Positions 43,576-52,032 of a DNA stretch of 64,000 nt are shown here, one piece after another (within the stretch, counting starts at the first letter, position 1; each line of letters begins with the position of its first letter). Under the pieces are notes generated by a model, which made no database searches, was not told where the DNA came from, and saw nothing but the letters and a program-made list of their open reading frames with translations. The DNA is from Tardibacter sp963781025 (lineage in GTDB: Bacteria; Pseudomonadota; Alphaproteobacteria; Sphingomonadales; Sphingomonadaceae): positions 372,001 through 436,000 of the forward strand of contig CAWADU010000003.1 in assembly GCA_963781025.1 (NCBI GenBank), in the 5' to 3' direction. Made by a program: the position numbers and the translations under genes.

Positions 43576-44450
43576 TGGCCGAGATCGCGCCCATCGAATC
43601 CCAAATCGGCGAACAGCGCCCCGACCGTCGTTCCGTTGGCGCGATACTGCTCAAGGCGGGTTTGGTTACGCCCCAGCAAGTCGATGAAATCGTGCGCTAT
43701 TGCGACGAGCGGGATATGCGCTTCGGCGAGGCCGCGGTGGAACTGGGTTTCATCTCGGCCGAGGCGCTGGACGATGTCCTGGCGGTGCAGTTCGCGCTTC
43801 CCGGCCAAATCAGCCGGCGGGAGCTGCATCAGGATCTGGCGGTGCTCCATCGCCCCCGTTCGCGCGAGGCGGAGGAGTTCCGCTCGCTTCGCAATGCGCT
43901 GATGATGAAGTGGTTCAGGCAGCAGGGTGGCGCGCGGGCGTTGTCGGTGGTCAGCGCGCAAAAGGGCGAAGGGCGTTCGATCGTCGCCGCCAGCCTGGCG
44001 ATATGCTTCGCGCAGGTCGGGTTGCGGACCCTGTTGATCGATGCTGATATGCGTTCGCCGCGCCAGCATCGTTTGTTCGGGCTCAACGACCGTTGCGGCC
44101 TGTCCGGTTATCTTGGCGGTCGGGTCGAGGAGGCCGCCTACAGTATCAACGGTTTCAATACGCTGACCGTCATTCCCGTGGGCGGCATTCCGCCCAATCC
44201 CCAGGAGTTGCTGTTGCGTCCGGCACTCAACGAGCTGGTCCAGTCCGCCGTCGAAAGTTTCGAGGTCGTGCTCTTCGACACGCCGGCCGCAAGCGAGGGA
44301 AGCGATTATCAGGTGATCGCGGCCGCGACGAAGGGCGCGCTGGTGGTTACACGTCAACGCGAAACCCGCGTCAGCGCGGCGACACGGTTGATCAACAGTC
44401 TTGAGGATCTGGGCGTGACCCTTGTCGGCGCCACCATGATCGCGGGATAA
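43572..44450 (+). CDS. EpsG-like BY-kinase with MshEN-type N-terminal domain
   Basis: 292 residues. About residues 20-85 (VGAILLKAGLVTPQQVDEIV, EAAVELGFISAEALDDVLAV) look like the MshEN domain of type II secretion ATPases, which in MshE binds c-di-GMP. The C-terminal CpsD/CapB-type ATPase domain has a Walker A with arginine in place of lysine (SAQKGEGRS), Walker A' TLLIDADMRSPRQHRLFGL and the Walker B VVLFDTPAASEGSDYQ. The C-terminus ends GATMIAG with no tyrosine cluster. Residues like GEGRS are, as I recall, usual in the EpsG subfamily. ATG 43572 overlaps the stop of the co-polymerase gene. Confidence 0.82.
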   Translation: MMAEIAPIESQIGEQRPDRRSVGAILLKAGLVTPQQVDEIVRYCDERDMRFGEAAVELGFISAEALDDVLAVQFALPGQISRRELHQDLAVLHRPRSREAEEFRSLRNALMMKWFRQQGGARALSVVSAQKGEGRSIVAASLAICFAQVGLRTLLIDADMRSPRQHRLFGLNDRCGLSGYLGGRVEEAAYSINGFNTLTVIPVGGIPPNPQELLLRPALNELVQSAVESFEVVLFDTPAASEGSDYQVIAAATKGALVVTRQRETRVSAATRLINSLEDLGVTLVGATMIAG

Positions 44451-44487
44451 TTTCGTTCGCTTCTGTCGGGGACGCGCCTGACAGGTC

Positions 44488-45930
44488 TTAGCCTTCCAGT
44501 GGCTGGCGCGGGGTGAAGCGGGGCCGGACAAGTGGTTGCCGCCTGCGTTTTGGCGACAGATTGCGGCGTCCCACATACGGCTGGCCCTGCGCGCCGAGCG
44601 CGGCCGTCATTGCAAAAAGCACCGCGTTCAGCGCGCCGAAATCGGCAAGTGTTCCCACGGCGGCACCCGGCACCATTGCAATGATCAGGGCGAGCTTGGC
44701 GCCGATCAAGGTTTGCCGGTCCCGCTCCTCCAGCTTTTTGCCGCTCCGCGTGAAGGCCTGTAGGAGAAAGCACGCCATGGCCAATGCGCCCGGAACGCCG
44801 GTGCTGCTGATGACGGCAACCGGCCAGCTCGAGGCGCGGGTGGAACCGACGCCGACGCCGAAGCCATAGGTTTTGGCAAGCGCCTGCAAGCTCACCCAGT
44901 TCCACATGGTCCGCTCGCCGTAAGACGAGCTCGCGGTTTTCTTGAACACCATCGTATCGAGCATATTGATGGCAGGCTTGAACATCTCCGGACGCAAAAG
45001 GAACATGACGGCGATGGCCAGAACCACGGCAGCGGCAAGTGCGAATTGCCGGAAGATCATCGCTCGCTCGGCGTGGGCGCGTTCGCCCACCGCGCGCCTC
45101 ACCCAATCGGCGAGGACGATCGCGCCGAATGCGCCAAGGCTGAGGAAGGCGGTCGATGATGTCGAAAGTGCCGCCAGCAGCAACACCGACGACATGATGC
45201 CAAGATAGGGCAGCGACCATCCGCCTTCCAGCGGATCGGCGCGTCTCAGGAAATAAAGCGTCGCGCCGAAGAAGACGCAGATCGATCCATAGGCGGACGC
45301 CTCGGGCATCAGTCCGACGATGCGCATCGAACCCAGAATTTCCTGATCCGTCATCATCGCATAGGCCGCCGTCCTGAACGGCGCGAGCACCGAGGTTCCA
45401 TGCGTCGCGAGGTCGAGCACGCCGGTGAGCGCCGCGACCCCCGCGCCGAAAAGGATCGCCATGACGACCGTCCGCCGGTCCTCAGCGGTTTTCATCGCGA
45501 GGAACAAGGCGATCGCGATGACATAGGATGAAAAGAGATAGATGAGCTGGCTGATGTTCGTGCCTGTGGGGCGAAGCATTTCGCGCGCAGCAGTGTTGAG
45601 GCCCATGATCTCCACCGTTCCCGCGAACAGGCGCGGTGCGAACAGCGTCACGATGACTGCGATCAACATGAACAGGCTGAGCAACCCCAGCCGCCGGTAA
45701 TGGGTGAGCGCAGTCCAGGCTTCGGACAGGCCGCCAGGTCGCATCATCATCTTCAGCGCCAGAAGGGGCCCACAAACCATCTTCGGCAAAATGGTGATGC
45801 CGCCCGTCAGATTGGGGGGAATGACGGACAGGGAACCGAAGCACATCGCACCGAAAAACAGGTAAATGGCAATGGGTCGTCGTGAAAAGAGAGCCCAGAT
45901 GACAAGGGGCCAGAAAAGCAGATACGCCAC
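44488..45930 (-). CDS. Wzy-like polysaccharide polymerase / O-antigen ligase family protein
   Basis: 480 residues, about 10-12 membrane helices and one long periplasmic loop (about residues 290-360, RPEMFKPAINMLDTMVFKKT). The loop region with SSSYGERTMWNWVSLQALAK fits the Wzy_C pattern. It starts at GTG 45930 and runs opposite to the rest of the operon. In a Wzx/Wzy-dependent pathway it polymerises repeat units on the periplasmic side. Sequence conservation is low in this family, so function rests on topology and locus. Confidence 0.78.
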   Translation of the reverse strand: MAYLLFWPLVIWALFSRRPIAIYLFFGAMCFGSLSVIPPNLTGGITILPKMVCGPLLALKMMMRPGGLSEAWTALTHYRRLGLLSLFMLIAVIVTLFAPRLFAGTVEIMGLNTAAREMLRPTGTNISQLIYLFSSYVIAIALFLAMKTAEDRRTVVMAILFGAGVAALTGVLDLATHGTSVLAPFRTAAYAMMTDQEILGSMRIVGLMPEASAYGSICVFFGATLYFLRRADPLEGGWSLPYLGIMSSVLLLAALSTSSTAFLSLGAFGAIVLADWVRRAVGERAHAERAMIFRQFALAAAVVLAIAVMFLLRPEMFKPAINMLDTMVFKKTASSSYGERTMWNWVSLQALAKTYGFGVGVGSTRASSWPVAVISSTGVPGALAMACFLLQAFTRSGKKLEERDRQTLIGAKLALIIAMVPGAAVGTLADFGALNAVLFAMTAALGAQGQPYVGRRNLSPKRRRQPLVRPRFTPRQPLEG

Positions 45931-46099
45931 GCGGCAGTGCCCCCTTCAAGCCTCGACGAAGCTTTGCGTTCGGTTGTTGAAGGATAACAATCTGCCACCG
46001 CTGCGCAACCCGCGGACGTTCGGCAGGGGGGTGGCGAAGCCGAATGGGCGCCCGCGTGCGATGAGCCGCCGAATATCGCGATAAGTCGTTGATTCCGGG

Positions 46100-46120
46100 G
46101 CTTACGTTGGGGCCGTAAGC
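46100..46120. promoter_or_regulatory. Inverted repeat between the polymerase and the GT2 gene
   Basis: GCTTACG (46100-46106) and CGTAAGC (46114-46120) frame a 7-base loop (TTGGGGC). The sequence lies in the 232-base gap between two divergent EPS genes and has no T-run, so an operator or cis-regulatory hairpin is more likely than a terminator. Confidence 0.4.
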
Positions 46121-46162
46121 AGGTTAGGCTTCCCCTTGTTGCAGTGCAGCAGGGAGTTTCCC

Positions 46163-47050
46163 ATGAGTTCCCCGAGAATCGCCGTGGCGATCGCAACCGC
46201 CGGCCGGCGGGACACCGTCACCGGCGTTGTCCGTCGTCTTGCCGACCAAACTCACCCGCCTGACTTCATTGCCATTTGTCCGGCGCGGCCCGAGGATGTC
46301 GATCGCGAAGGCATTGCGGCGGTCGCCTCCGAAGTCACTTATGCCGAAGGTCCCATAGGCCTTTGTGCGCAGCGCAATGAATTGCTTCGCCATCTGACCC
46401 AGGCGGACATCACCATGTTCATCGACGACGATTTTGTCATGGACAGCCGCTATCTGGCCGAATGCATCGCGCTGTTCCAGGCGCAGCCGGATGCGGTGAT
46501 GATGACCGGAGAGGTGATTGCCGACGGCATTCTGGGGCCGGGCCTCAGCTTCGAGGAAGCCGACCGCCTGATCGCAGGCGACGTCCCGCCGGACGAGGCG
46601 CGGATGGAAGATGTCTACAATGGCTATGGCTGCAACATGGCAATCCGGTTGAAGCCGGTACGCGAGGCGGGCCTGCTGTTCGATGAGAACCTGCCCTTCT
46701 ATGGCTGGCTGGAGGATGTGGATTTCAGCCGCCGCCTCGCTCCGCATGGGCGCATCGTGCGCTGGAATCTGTGTCGGGGGGTGCATATGGGCGTGAAGCG
46801 CGGCCGTAGTCCCGGCAAGCGGCTTGGCTATTCGCAAATCGCCAACCCGGTTTACATGTGGCGCAAGGGCACGCTGACCGCGAGCCGCGCCTGCGCGCAA
46901 ATGGGGCGGAACCTGGCGGCCAATTTCTCCAGGATCGTCGCGCCTGAACCCTGGGTGGACCGGGGTGGTCGAAGCCGTGGCAATCTGCTCGCCATCGCCG
47001 ACCTGCTGCGCGGGCGCATCGCGCCGGGGAGAGCCGCCGAACTGAACTGA
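46163..47050 (+). CDS. Glycosyltransferase family 2
   Basis: 295 residues with an inverting GT-A fold. The nucleotide-sugar start is IAVAIATAGRRDTVTGVVRR, the metal-binding motif DDD is in MFIDDDFVMDSRYLAECIAL, and the acceptor motif is in GWLEDVDFSRRLAPHG. The frame begins at 46136, but ATG 46163 with GGGAG 7 bases upstream gives the proper start. No membrane segments. Donor and acceptor are not predictable. Confidence 0.87.
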   Translation: MSSPRIAVAIATAGRRDTVTGVVRRLADQTHPPDFIAICPARPEDVDREGIAAVASEVTYAEGPIGLCAQRNELLRHLTQADITMFIDDDFVMDSRYLAECIALFQAQPDAVMMTGEVIADGILGPGLSFEEADRLIAGDVPPDEARMEDVYNGYGCNMAIRLKPVREAGLLFDENLPFYGWLEDVDFSRRLAPHGRIVRWNLCRGVHMGVKRGRSPGKRLGYSQIANPVYMWRKGTLTASRACAQMGRNLAANFSRIVAPEPWVDRGGRSRGNLLAIADLLRGRIAPGRAAELN

Positions 47051-47120
47051 GCGGGACCGCGCTGAACACGAACCGCGGGGACCGACCGCTTCTTCTTCCA
47101 CGGCATAAGGCTGACCGGCA

Positions 47121-48161
47121 TTGAAACAGGGTGACAAATCGGCAACCGGCCGGCTGGGCTGGATCGATGCCGCAAAGGGGATCGGCATCGCGCTGGTGGT
47201 CTTCGGCCATGCGGTTGACGGCCTGCGGTCGGCCGGGCTGATGGCTATAGATGGCCCGCTGGCCGACGCCTTTTACGCCATTTACACCTTTCATATGCCG
47301 CTGTTCTTCTTCCTGAGCGGCGTTCTGGTGATGCGGCGCGTCGAGAGGGACCGGGCGGGGTTCGTCCGCAAGCTGGTTCCTTCAATCGCCTGGCCTTATC
47401 TGCTGTGGTCGACGGTTCAGTTGACCCTCATCCACCTGGCATCATCCTATGTGAATTCGCCGATCGATGTCGTGTCATTGCGAACCTATCTGGCGATTAT
47501 CTGGGCACCACCAAGCCAATTCTGGTTCCTTTACGTGCTGTTCCTGTACCATCTCGCCTCGGCGCTGATGGCTGGGCGCCTGTCGCCGCTTTATATGGTC
47601 CTGCTGGGCGCGCTTCTTTACCAGATTCCGGACCTGACCGGAGATCACGGCAAGATGACGGAGCTGATCTGTCATTTCTTTTTCTTTTATGCCCTTGGCG
47701 TCTATTGCGGCCCCTCTCTGGCGCGATTGAGCGAGGATCTCGGCCGCCGGGCTGGTCTGAACGCAGCCGTCGCGGCCGCCATCCTCGCTGTCGCGGTCGC
47801 TCTCGGCCTGTCGCAAGGACTTGGTTACTGGTCGGCAGCCGCATTGCCCGCCGCCCTTGCCGGAACCGCGCTCGTCCTCATCCTGTCCATCAGGGCCAGG
47901 GGCATAGTGGCGGCCAGCCTCGAATATCTCGGCCAGTGCGCAATGGCGATCTATGTCCTCCACGTCATGTTCGTGGCGGGAGCCAGGATCGTCGTCACGC
48001 ATCTGACGGGCGTTGCAGACGCTGCGATACTGGTGCCTGCGTTGACGCTTATCGGCATCGCGGGGCCGCTGATCGCGCTTGAACTGCTGGGGCGTGCCGG
48101 ATGGTCGGCACGACTTGGCCTCGGCGCGCGCGTCGCGCCCCGAAAGCTGGCCTATGGGTGA
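47121..48161 (+). CDS. Acyltransferase family protein (fucose 4-O-acetylase-like)
   Basis: 346 residues, about ten membrane helices. It starts GWIDAAKGIGIALVVFGHAV, with the conserved His of the acyltransferase 3 family in the first helix, and has FHMPLFFFLSGVLVMRRVER as the second signature. Start TTG 47121. It is expected to acetylate or otherwise acylate the EPS. Its end overlaps the next GT gene by eight bases. Confidence 0.83.
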   Translation: MKQGDKSATGRLGWIDAAKGIGIALVVFGHAVDGLRSAGLMAIDGPLADAFYAIYTFHMPLFFFLSGVLVMRRVERDRAGFVRKLVPSIAWPYLLWSTVQLTLIHLASSYVNSPIDVVSLRTYLAIIWAPPSQFWFLYVLFLYHLASALMAGRLSPLYMVLLGALLYQIPDLTGDHGKMTELICHFFFFYALGVYCGPSLARLSEDLGRRAGLNAAVAAAILAVAVALGLSQGLGYWSAAALPAALAGTALVLILSIRARGIVAASLEYLGQCAMAIYVLHVMFVAGARIVVTHLTGVADAAILVPALTLIGIAGPLIALELLGRAGWSARLGLGARVAPRKLAYG

Positions 48162-49182
48162 GATCGTCATCAATGGCCGCTTCCTGGGGCAGCGCATGAC
48201 AGGCACGCAGCGCGTTGCCCATGAAATCAGCAGCCGCCTCAAGGTGCCCCACCGCGTCGTCCGGCCGCAGCGGGACGCGTCTGGCGGGCGCGGTCATGGC
48301 TGGGAGCAGATGTCGCTGCCGTTGAAAGCGCGGGGCGGGGTGATCTGGTCGCCTTGCAACACCGGGCCATTGCTGGCGCGGCGTCAGATCGTCACCATCC
48401 ATGACGCTGCCGTGTTCGAGCATCCCGAGTGGTTTTCCCCGCGGTTCGGCGCATTTTACAGGGCGCTGTTGCCGGTTCTTGCCGGACGCGTTGAACGCAT
48501 CGTCACCGTGTCGCAATTCTCGCGCCAGCGGCTGAGCATCGCGCTTGGCGTGGACGCGGGACGGATCGACGTCGTCCATAACGGCGTCAGTGCCCTTTTC
48601 CGGCCAGTGGATCGCGACAGGCTGGACTTTCCCGCCATTGGAGATCGCCCCTATTTCGCGACGCTTTCGACCCGCGAGCCGCGCAAGAATCTGGCGCTGG
48701 TGATCGAGGCGTGGAAACGGGCGCGGTCAAGTCTGCCCGATGACATGCTCCTGGTTATTGTCGGAGGGCAGGGGTCGAGCGCGGTCTTCGGTGCCGGCAA
48801 AGGCGAAACGGCGGGGGAAGACGGCGGGATCCTCTATACCGGCTATCTGCCCGAAGAGAAGCTGCCGGCGATGCTTTCTGGCGCACGGGCGCTGCTTTAT
48901 CCCAGCCTCTACGAAGGGTTCGGGCTTCCCGCGCTGGAGGCGATGGCTTGCGGCACGCCGGTGGTGACAACCCGGCTGACCAGTCTGCCCGAAATATGCG
49001 GCGACGACGCCTTTTATGTCGACCCGGCGGACCCCGACGATCTGGCGCGGATGCTCATCCAGCTTGCCGGGGATGATCTGCTCCGAACCGAATACGGGCA
49101 GCGCGGAATCACGCGGGCGAGACAATTCAACTGGGAAAAGGCGGCGGAAGAAATGGACGGCATTCTGGCGCGGTATCTGTAA
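48154..49182 (+). CDS. Glycosyltransferase family 4 (GT-B)
   Basis: 342 residues. Substrate loops resemble mannosyl/glucosyl GT4 enzymes: NGVSALFRPVDRDRLDFPAI, LSTREPRKNLALVIEAWKRA and the donor-binding YPSLYEGFGLPALEAMACGT with EGFGLPALE. The frame opens at 48079, but ATG 48154 gives MGEIVINGRFLGQRMTGTQR. It overlaps the acyltransferase gene by eight bases. manC downstream suggests mannose as a possible donor sugar, inferred only from context. Confidence 0.88.
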   Translation: MGEIVINGRFLGQRMTGTQRVAHEISSRLKVPHRVVRPQRDASGGRGHGWEQMSLPLKARGGVIWSPCNTGPLLARRQIVTIHDAAVFEHPEWFSPRFGAFYRALLPVLAGRVERIVTVSQFSRQRLSIALGVDAGRIDVVHNGVSALFRPVDRDRLDFPAIGDRPYFATLSTREPRKNLALVIEAWKRARSSLPDDMLLVIVGGQGSSAVFGAGKGETAGEDGGILYTGYLPEEKLPAMLSGARALLYPSLYEGFGLPALEAMACGTPVVTTRLTSLPEICGDDAFYVDPADPDDLARMLIQLAGDDLLRTEYGQRGITRARQFNWEKAAEEMDGILARYL

Positions 49183-49186
49183 GGCC

Positions 49187-50281
49187 ATGAAAGTAGCGAT
49201 CATTCATTACTGGCTTGTCAGCATGCGGGGCGGCGAGCGCGTGCTGGAGCGGCTGTGCGATCTTTACCCGGACGCGGATATTTTTACCCATGTCCATGCG
49301 CCCGAAGCGATGTCGCCGACGATCCGCAAGATGAATGTGAAGACCAGCTTCATCCAGAAGCTGCCCGGCGCGCGCAAACGCTATCAAAGCTATCTGCCGT
49401 TGATGCCGCTCGCGCTCGAACAGCTCGATCTGCGCGACTATGACCTGGTGATCTCGTCGGAAGCGGGGCCGGCCAAGGGCGTCATCACCCGGCCCGACGC
49501 GGTCAGCCTCTGCTATTGCCATTCACCGATGCGTTACCTTTGGGACCAGTATCATATCTACCGGTCCACGGCGGGCGCGGTAACGCGCGCCGCCATGCCG
49601 CTTCTCACCCATTATCTGCGCCAATGGGATATGGCGAGCGCGTCCCGGGTGGATCGGTTCGCCGCCAATTCAGGCTTCGTGCGCGGCCGTATCCGCAAAT
49701 TCTATGGCCGCGACGCCGAGGTCATCTATCCGCCCGTCCCGGTCGACAATTACGCCGTCGCCGAGCCGGAGGATTATTATCTCTGGGTGGGGCAACTGGT
49801 CCCCTATAAGCGGCCGGACCTCGTCATCGATGCGTTCAACGCCAATGGTCTGCCGCTTTGGGTGATCGGCGATGGCGCGTCGTCTGCGGAACTACGGGCA
49901 CGGTCCAGGCCCAATATCCGATTTGACGACCGGCTGGATTATGACGGGCTGCGCGCCGCCTATGCGCGGGCGAAGGCGCTGATCTTCACCGCCGAGGAGG
50001 ATTTTGGAATCGTGCCGGTCGAGGCGATGGCTTCGGGACGGCCCGTGATCGCATTCGGGCGGGGCGGCGCGACGGAAACCGTCGCCGATGGGAAGACCGG
50101 CCTGTTCTTCAACCAGCAGACGGTCGCCTCACTGAATGAAGCGATGGCCAGGTTCGAGCAATGGTTGCCACGGTTCCAGCCGGAGGAAGCGCGCGAACAC
50201 GCACGCGCCTTCGGGCCTGAAAGGTTCGATCGACAGATATTGGCGCTTGTCGACAGAGGCTTTCAAAGCGGACGGTTGTAG
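49187..50281 (+). CDS. Glycosyltransferase family 4 (GT-B)
   Basis: 364 residues. Start MKVAIIHYWLVSMRGGERVL has the Gly-rich loop GGERVLE of GT4, followed by YCHSPMRYLWDQYHIYRSTA, LWVGQLVPYKRPDLVIDAFN and the donor motif FTAEEDFGIVPVEAMASGRP. It starts four bases after the stop of the previous gene. Similar to proteins annotated as mannosyltransferases, but the sugar is not known. Confidence 0.9.
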   Translation: MKVAIIHYWLVSMRGGERVLERLCDLYPDADIFTHVHAPEAMSPTIRKMNVKTSFIQKLPGARKRYQSYLPLMPLALEQLDLRDYDLVISSEAGPAKGVITRPDAVSLCYCHSPMRYLWDQYHIYRSTAGAVTRAAMPLLTHYLRQWDMASASRVDRFAANSGFVRGRIRKFYGRDAEVIYPPVPVDNYAVAEPEDYYLWVGQLVPYKRPDLVIDAFNANGLPLWVIGDGASSAELRARSRPNIRFDDRLDYDGLRAAYARAKALIFTAEEDFGIVPVEAMASGRPVIAFGRGGATETVADGKTGLFFNQQTVASLNEAMARFEQWLPRFQPEEAREHARAFGPERFDRQILALVDRGFQSGRL

Positions 50282-50292
50282 GGGTTTGCGTC

Positions 50293-51114
50293 ATGTCGAA
50301 CAGAAAAATCATATGGGCCGCCGTGCCGCTGCTCTTCGCCGCCGTTTTCGCGTTCGCGACTGTCAGCCATGGGCAGGGCGAGGGCACTCAAATCGATCTG
50401 TCCGCTTATCGGCTTACCTTCGATGAAGACTTCAACACGCTCGACGTCTCGTCCTGGGGGCCGGGCACCCGCTGGATCGCGCATACGCCCTGGTATGGAG
50501 ATTTCGGCGCCGCGACCTACGCCGAACCTGCTCCTGGTTTTCCCTTCACCACCAGCGGCGGCATTCTGACCATCGAGATGCGCAAGGAGGCGGACGGTAA
50601 ATGGCGGTCCGGCCTGCTTGCCTCCGTCGATCCCCAGGGTAACGGCTTTTCCCAGAAATACGGCTATTTCGAAATGCGGGCAAAGATGCCGGGCGGCTAT
50701 GGGGTCTGGCCGGCCTTCTGGCTGGTGGGCTTGCAGCGCGGCGAGACCAGCGCCGAAGTGGATGTCGTCGAATATTATGGGCGCAGGCCCGACATCTATA
50801 TGTCGTCCAGCCATGTCTGGCGAAAATCGGCGCCGGCGACCAGCATCACGCGCCCGACCACCGCGCCGTGGAATGGCGCGCTTGAAGATGGCTTTCACAC
50901 CTATGGCGTGCTCATCACGCCGGAGAAAACCAGCTTCTACCTTGATCGCAAGCTAAGCTGGGAAACGCCGACGCCGCCTGAACACCGCCAGCCGATGATG
51001 ATCCTCATCAATCTGGGCCTGGAAAGCGACTGGCAAAAGACGCCCCCGATCAGCCCCAAATACATGCTGGTCGATTATGTGCGGGCCTATGCGTCAAAGG
51101 ACGCACCGGAATGA
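50293..51114 (+). CDS. Glycoside hydrolase family 16 (secreted glycanase)
   Basis: 273 residues. A signal peptide (IIWAAVPLLFAAVFAFATVS) is followed by the GH16 jelly roll. The catalytic ExDxxE motif is EVDVVEYYG, preceded by KYGYFEMRAKMPGGYGVWPA, and DGFHTYGVLITPEKTSFYLD follows. Family members cut beta-1,3/1,4-linked glucans or galactans; ExoK and ExsH trim succinoglycan. It probably shortens the polymer after export or helps degrade it. Start ATG 50293, 12 bases after the GT stop. Confidence 0.92.
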   Translation: MSNRKIIWAAVPLLFAAVFAFATVSHGQGEGTQIDLSAYRLTFDEDFNTLDVSSWGPGTRWIAHTPWYGDFGAATYAEPAPGFPFTTSGGILTIEMRKEADGKWRSGLLASVDPQGNGFSQKYGYFEMRAKMPGGYGVWPAFWLVGLQRGETSAEVDVVEYYGRRPDIYMSSSHVWRKSAPATSITRPTTAPWNGALEDGFHTYGVLITPEKTSFYLDRKLSWETPTPPEHRQPMMILINLGLESDWQKTPPISPKYMLVDYVRAYASKDAPE

Positions 51115-51147
51115 GCGAATTCTTGTTCACAGGCGGGCGGAGCCTAG

Positions 51148-52032
51148 ATGCGCTACTATGCCTATCGGGGGGAGGAACCCAATTTCGGCGACGAGCTGAA
51201 CCATTTCCTCCTGCCGAAAATTCTCGACCGCTTTTTCGACGGCAAGGACGATCCGCTGTTCCTGGGCATAGGATCTATCCTGTTCGATCATCATCCCGCC
51301 CACCTGACCAAGGTTGTCGTCGGCGCGGGCTATGGCGGATATACGGCAAAGCCCGTTCTGGACGAGCGGTGGAAGGTCTATGCGGTAAGGGGACCACGTA
51401 CTGCTCGGGCGCTGGGCCTGGACCAGCGGCTGGTGGCCGCCGACCTTGCCGTGTTGCTCAACCGATATCGCGATCCCTCCGTGCGCAAACGCCATGCGCG
51501 CGCTTTCATTCCCCATTTCCAGAGCCTTTATCGCGCCGACTGGGAGAAAGCGGCGCGCCAGGCCGATGTGCATTTCATCGATCCGCGATGGCCGGTGGCG
51601 CGCGTTCTGGAGGAAATCCAGCAAAGCGATCTCGTGATCGCCGAGGCGATGCACGGAGCGATCGTCGCGGATGCCTTGCGGACGCCGTGGGTGGCGCTGA
51701 CGCCGCTCGATCCGACGCATCATTTCAAATGGCACGACTGGGCGGAAGCGTTGGGCATGACGCTGAAACCACAGCCGCTTGCCTCGGCCTCGCTGTATGA
51801 GGCGCTCGACAATTTCCGCATCGCCGGGCGGTCCGGCAAACGCCTTGTCCGCCCGTTGAAAACGCCGCTGCGCAAGCTGCTGAGCGGCCGTTTCGAGTGG
51901 CGGGCCAGTGAAAGCCTGACCTGCGCCGCCGCTGCCCCGCCGATGTTGAGCAGCGACAGCGCGATGGCGGGCGCGATCGCCCATCTGGAGGAAAGTCTCG
52001 ATGCCGCCCGGTGCGACTTTGCCCCACGCTGA
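51148..52032 (+). CDS. Polysaccharide pyruvyl transferase family protein
   Basis: 294 residues. The N-terminus MRYYAYRGEEPNFGDELNHF and GIGSILFDHHPAHLTKVVVG, followed by VYAVRGPRTARALGL and LVIAEAMHGAIVADALRTPW, are the signatures of the family (CsaB/ExoV). It would place a pyruvate ketal on a sugar of the repeat unit. The 32-base overlap with the flippase start indicates tight coupling. The family also holds other enzymes, so the pyruvylation is likely but not proven. Confidence 0.87.
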   Translation: MRYYAYRGEEPNFGDELNHFLLPKILDRFFDGKDDPLFLGIGSILFDHHPAHLTKVVVGAGYGGYTAKPVLDERWKVYAVRGPRTARALGLDQRLVAADLAVLLNRYRDPSVRKRHARAFIPHFQSLYRADWEKAARQADVHFIDPRWPVARVLEEIQQSDLVIAEAMHGAIVADALRTPWVALTPLDPTHHFKWHDWAEALGMTLKPQPLASASLYEALDNFRIAGRSGKRLVRPLKTPLRKLLSGRFEWRASESLTCAAAAPPMLSSDSAMAGAIAHLEESLDAARCDFAPR

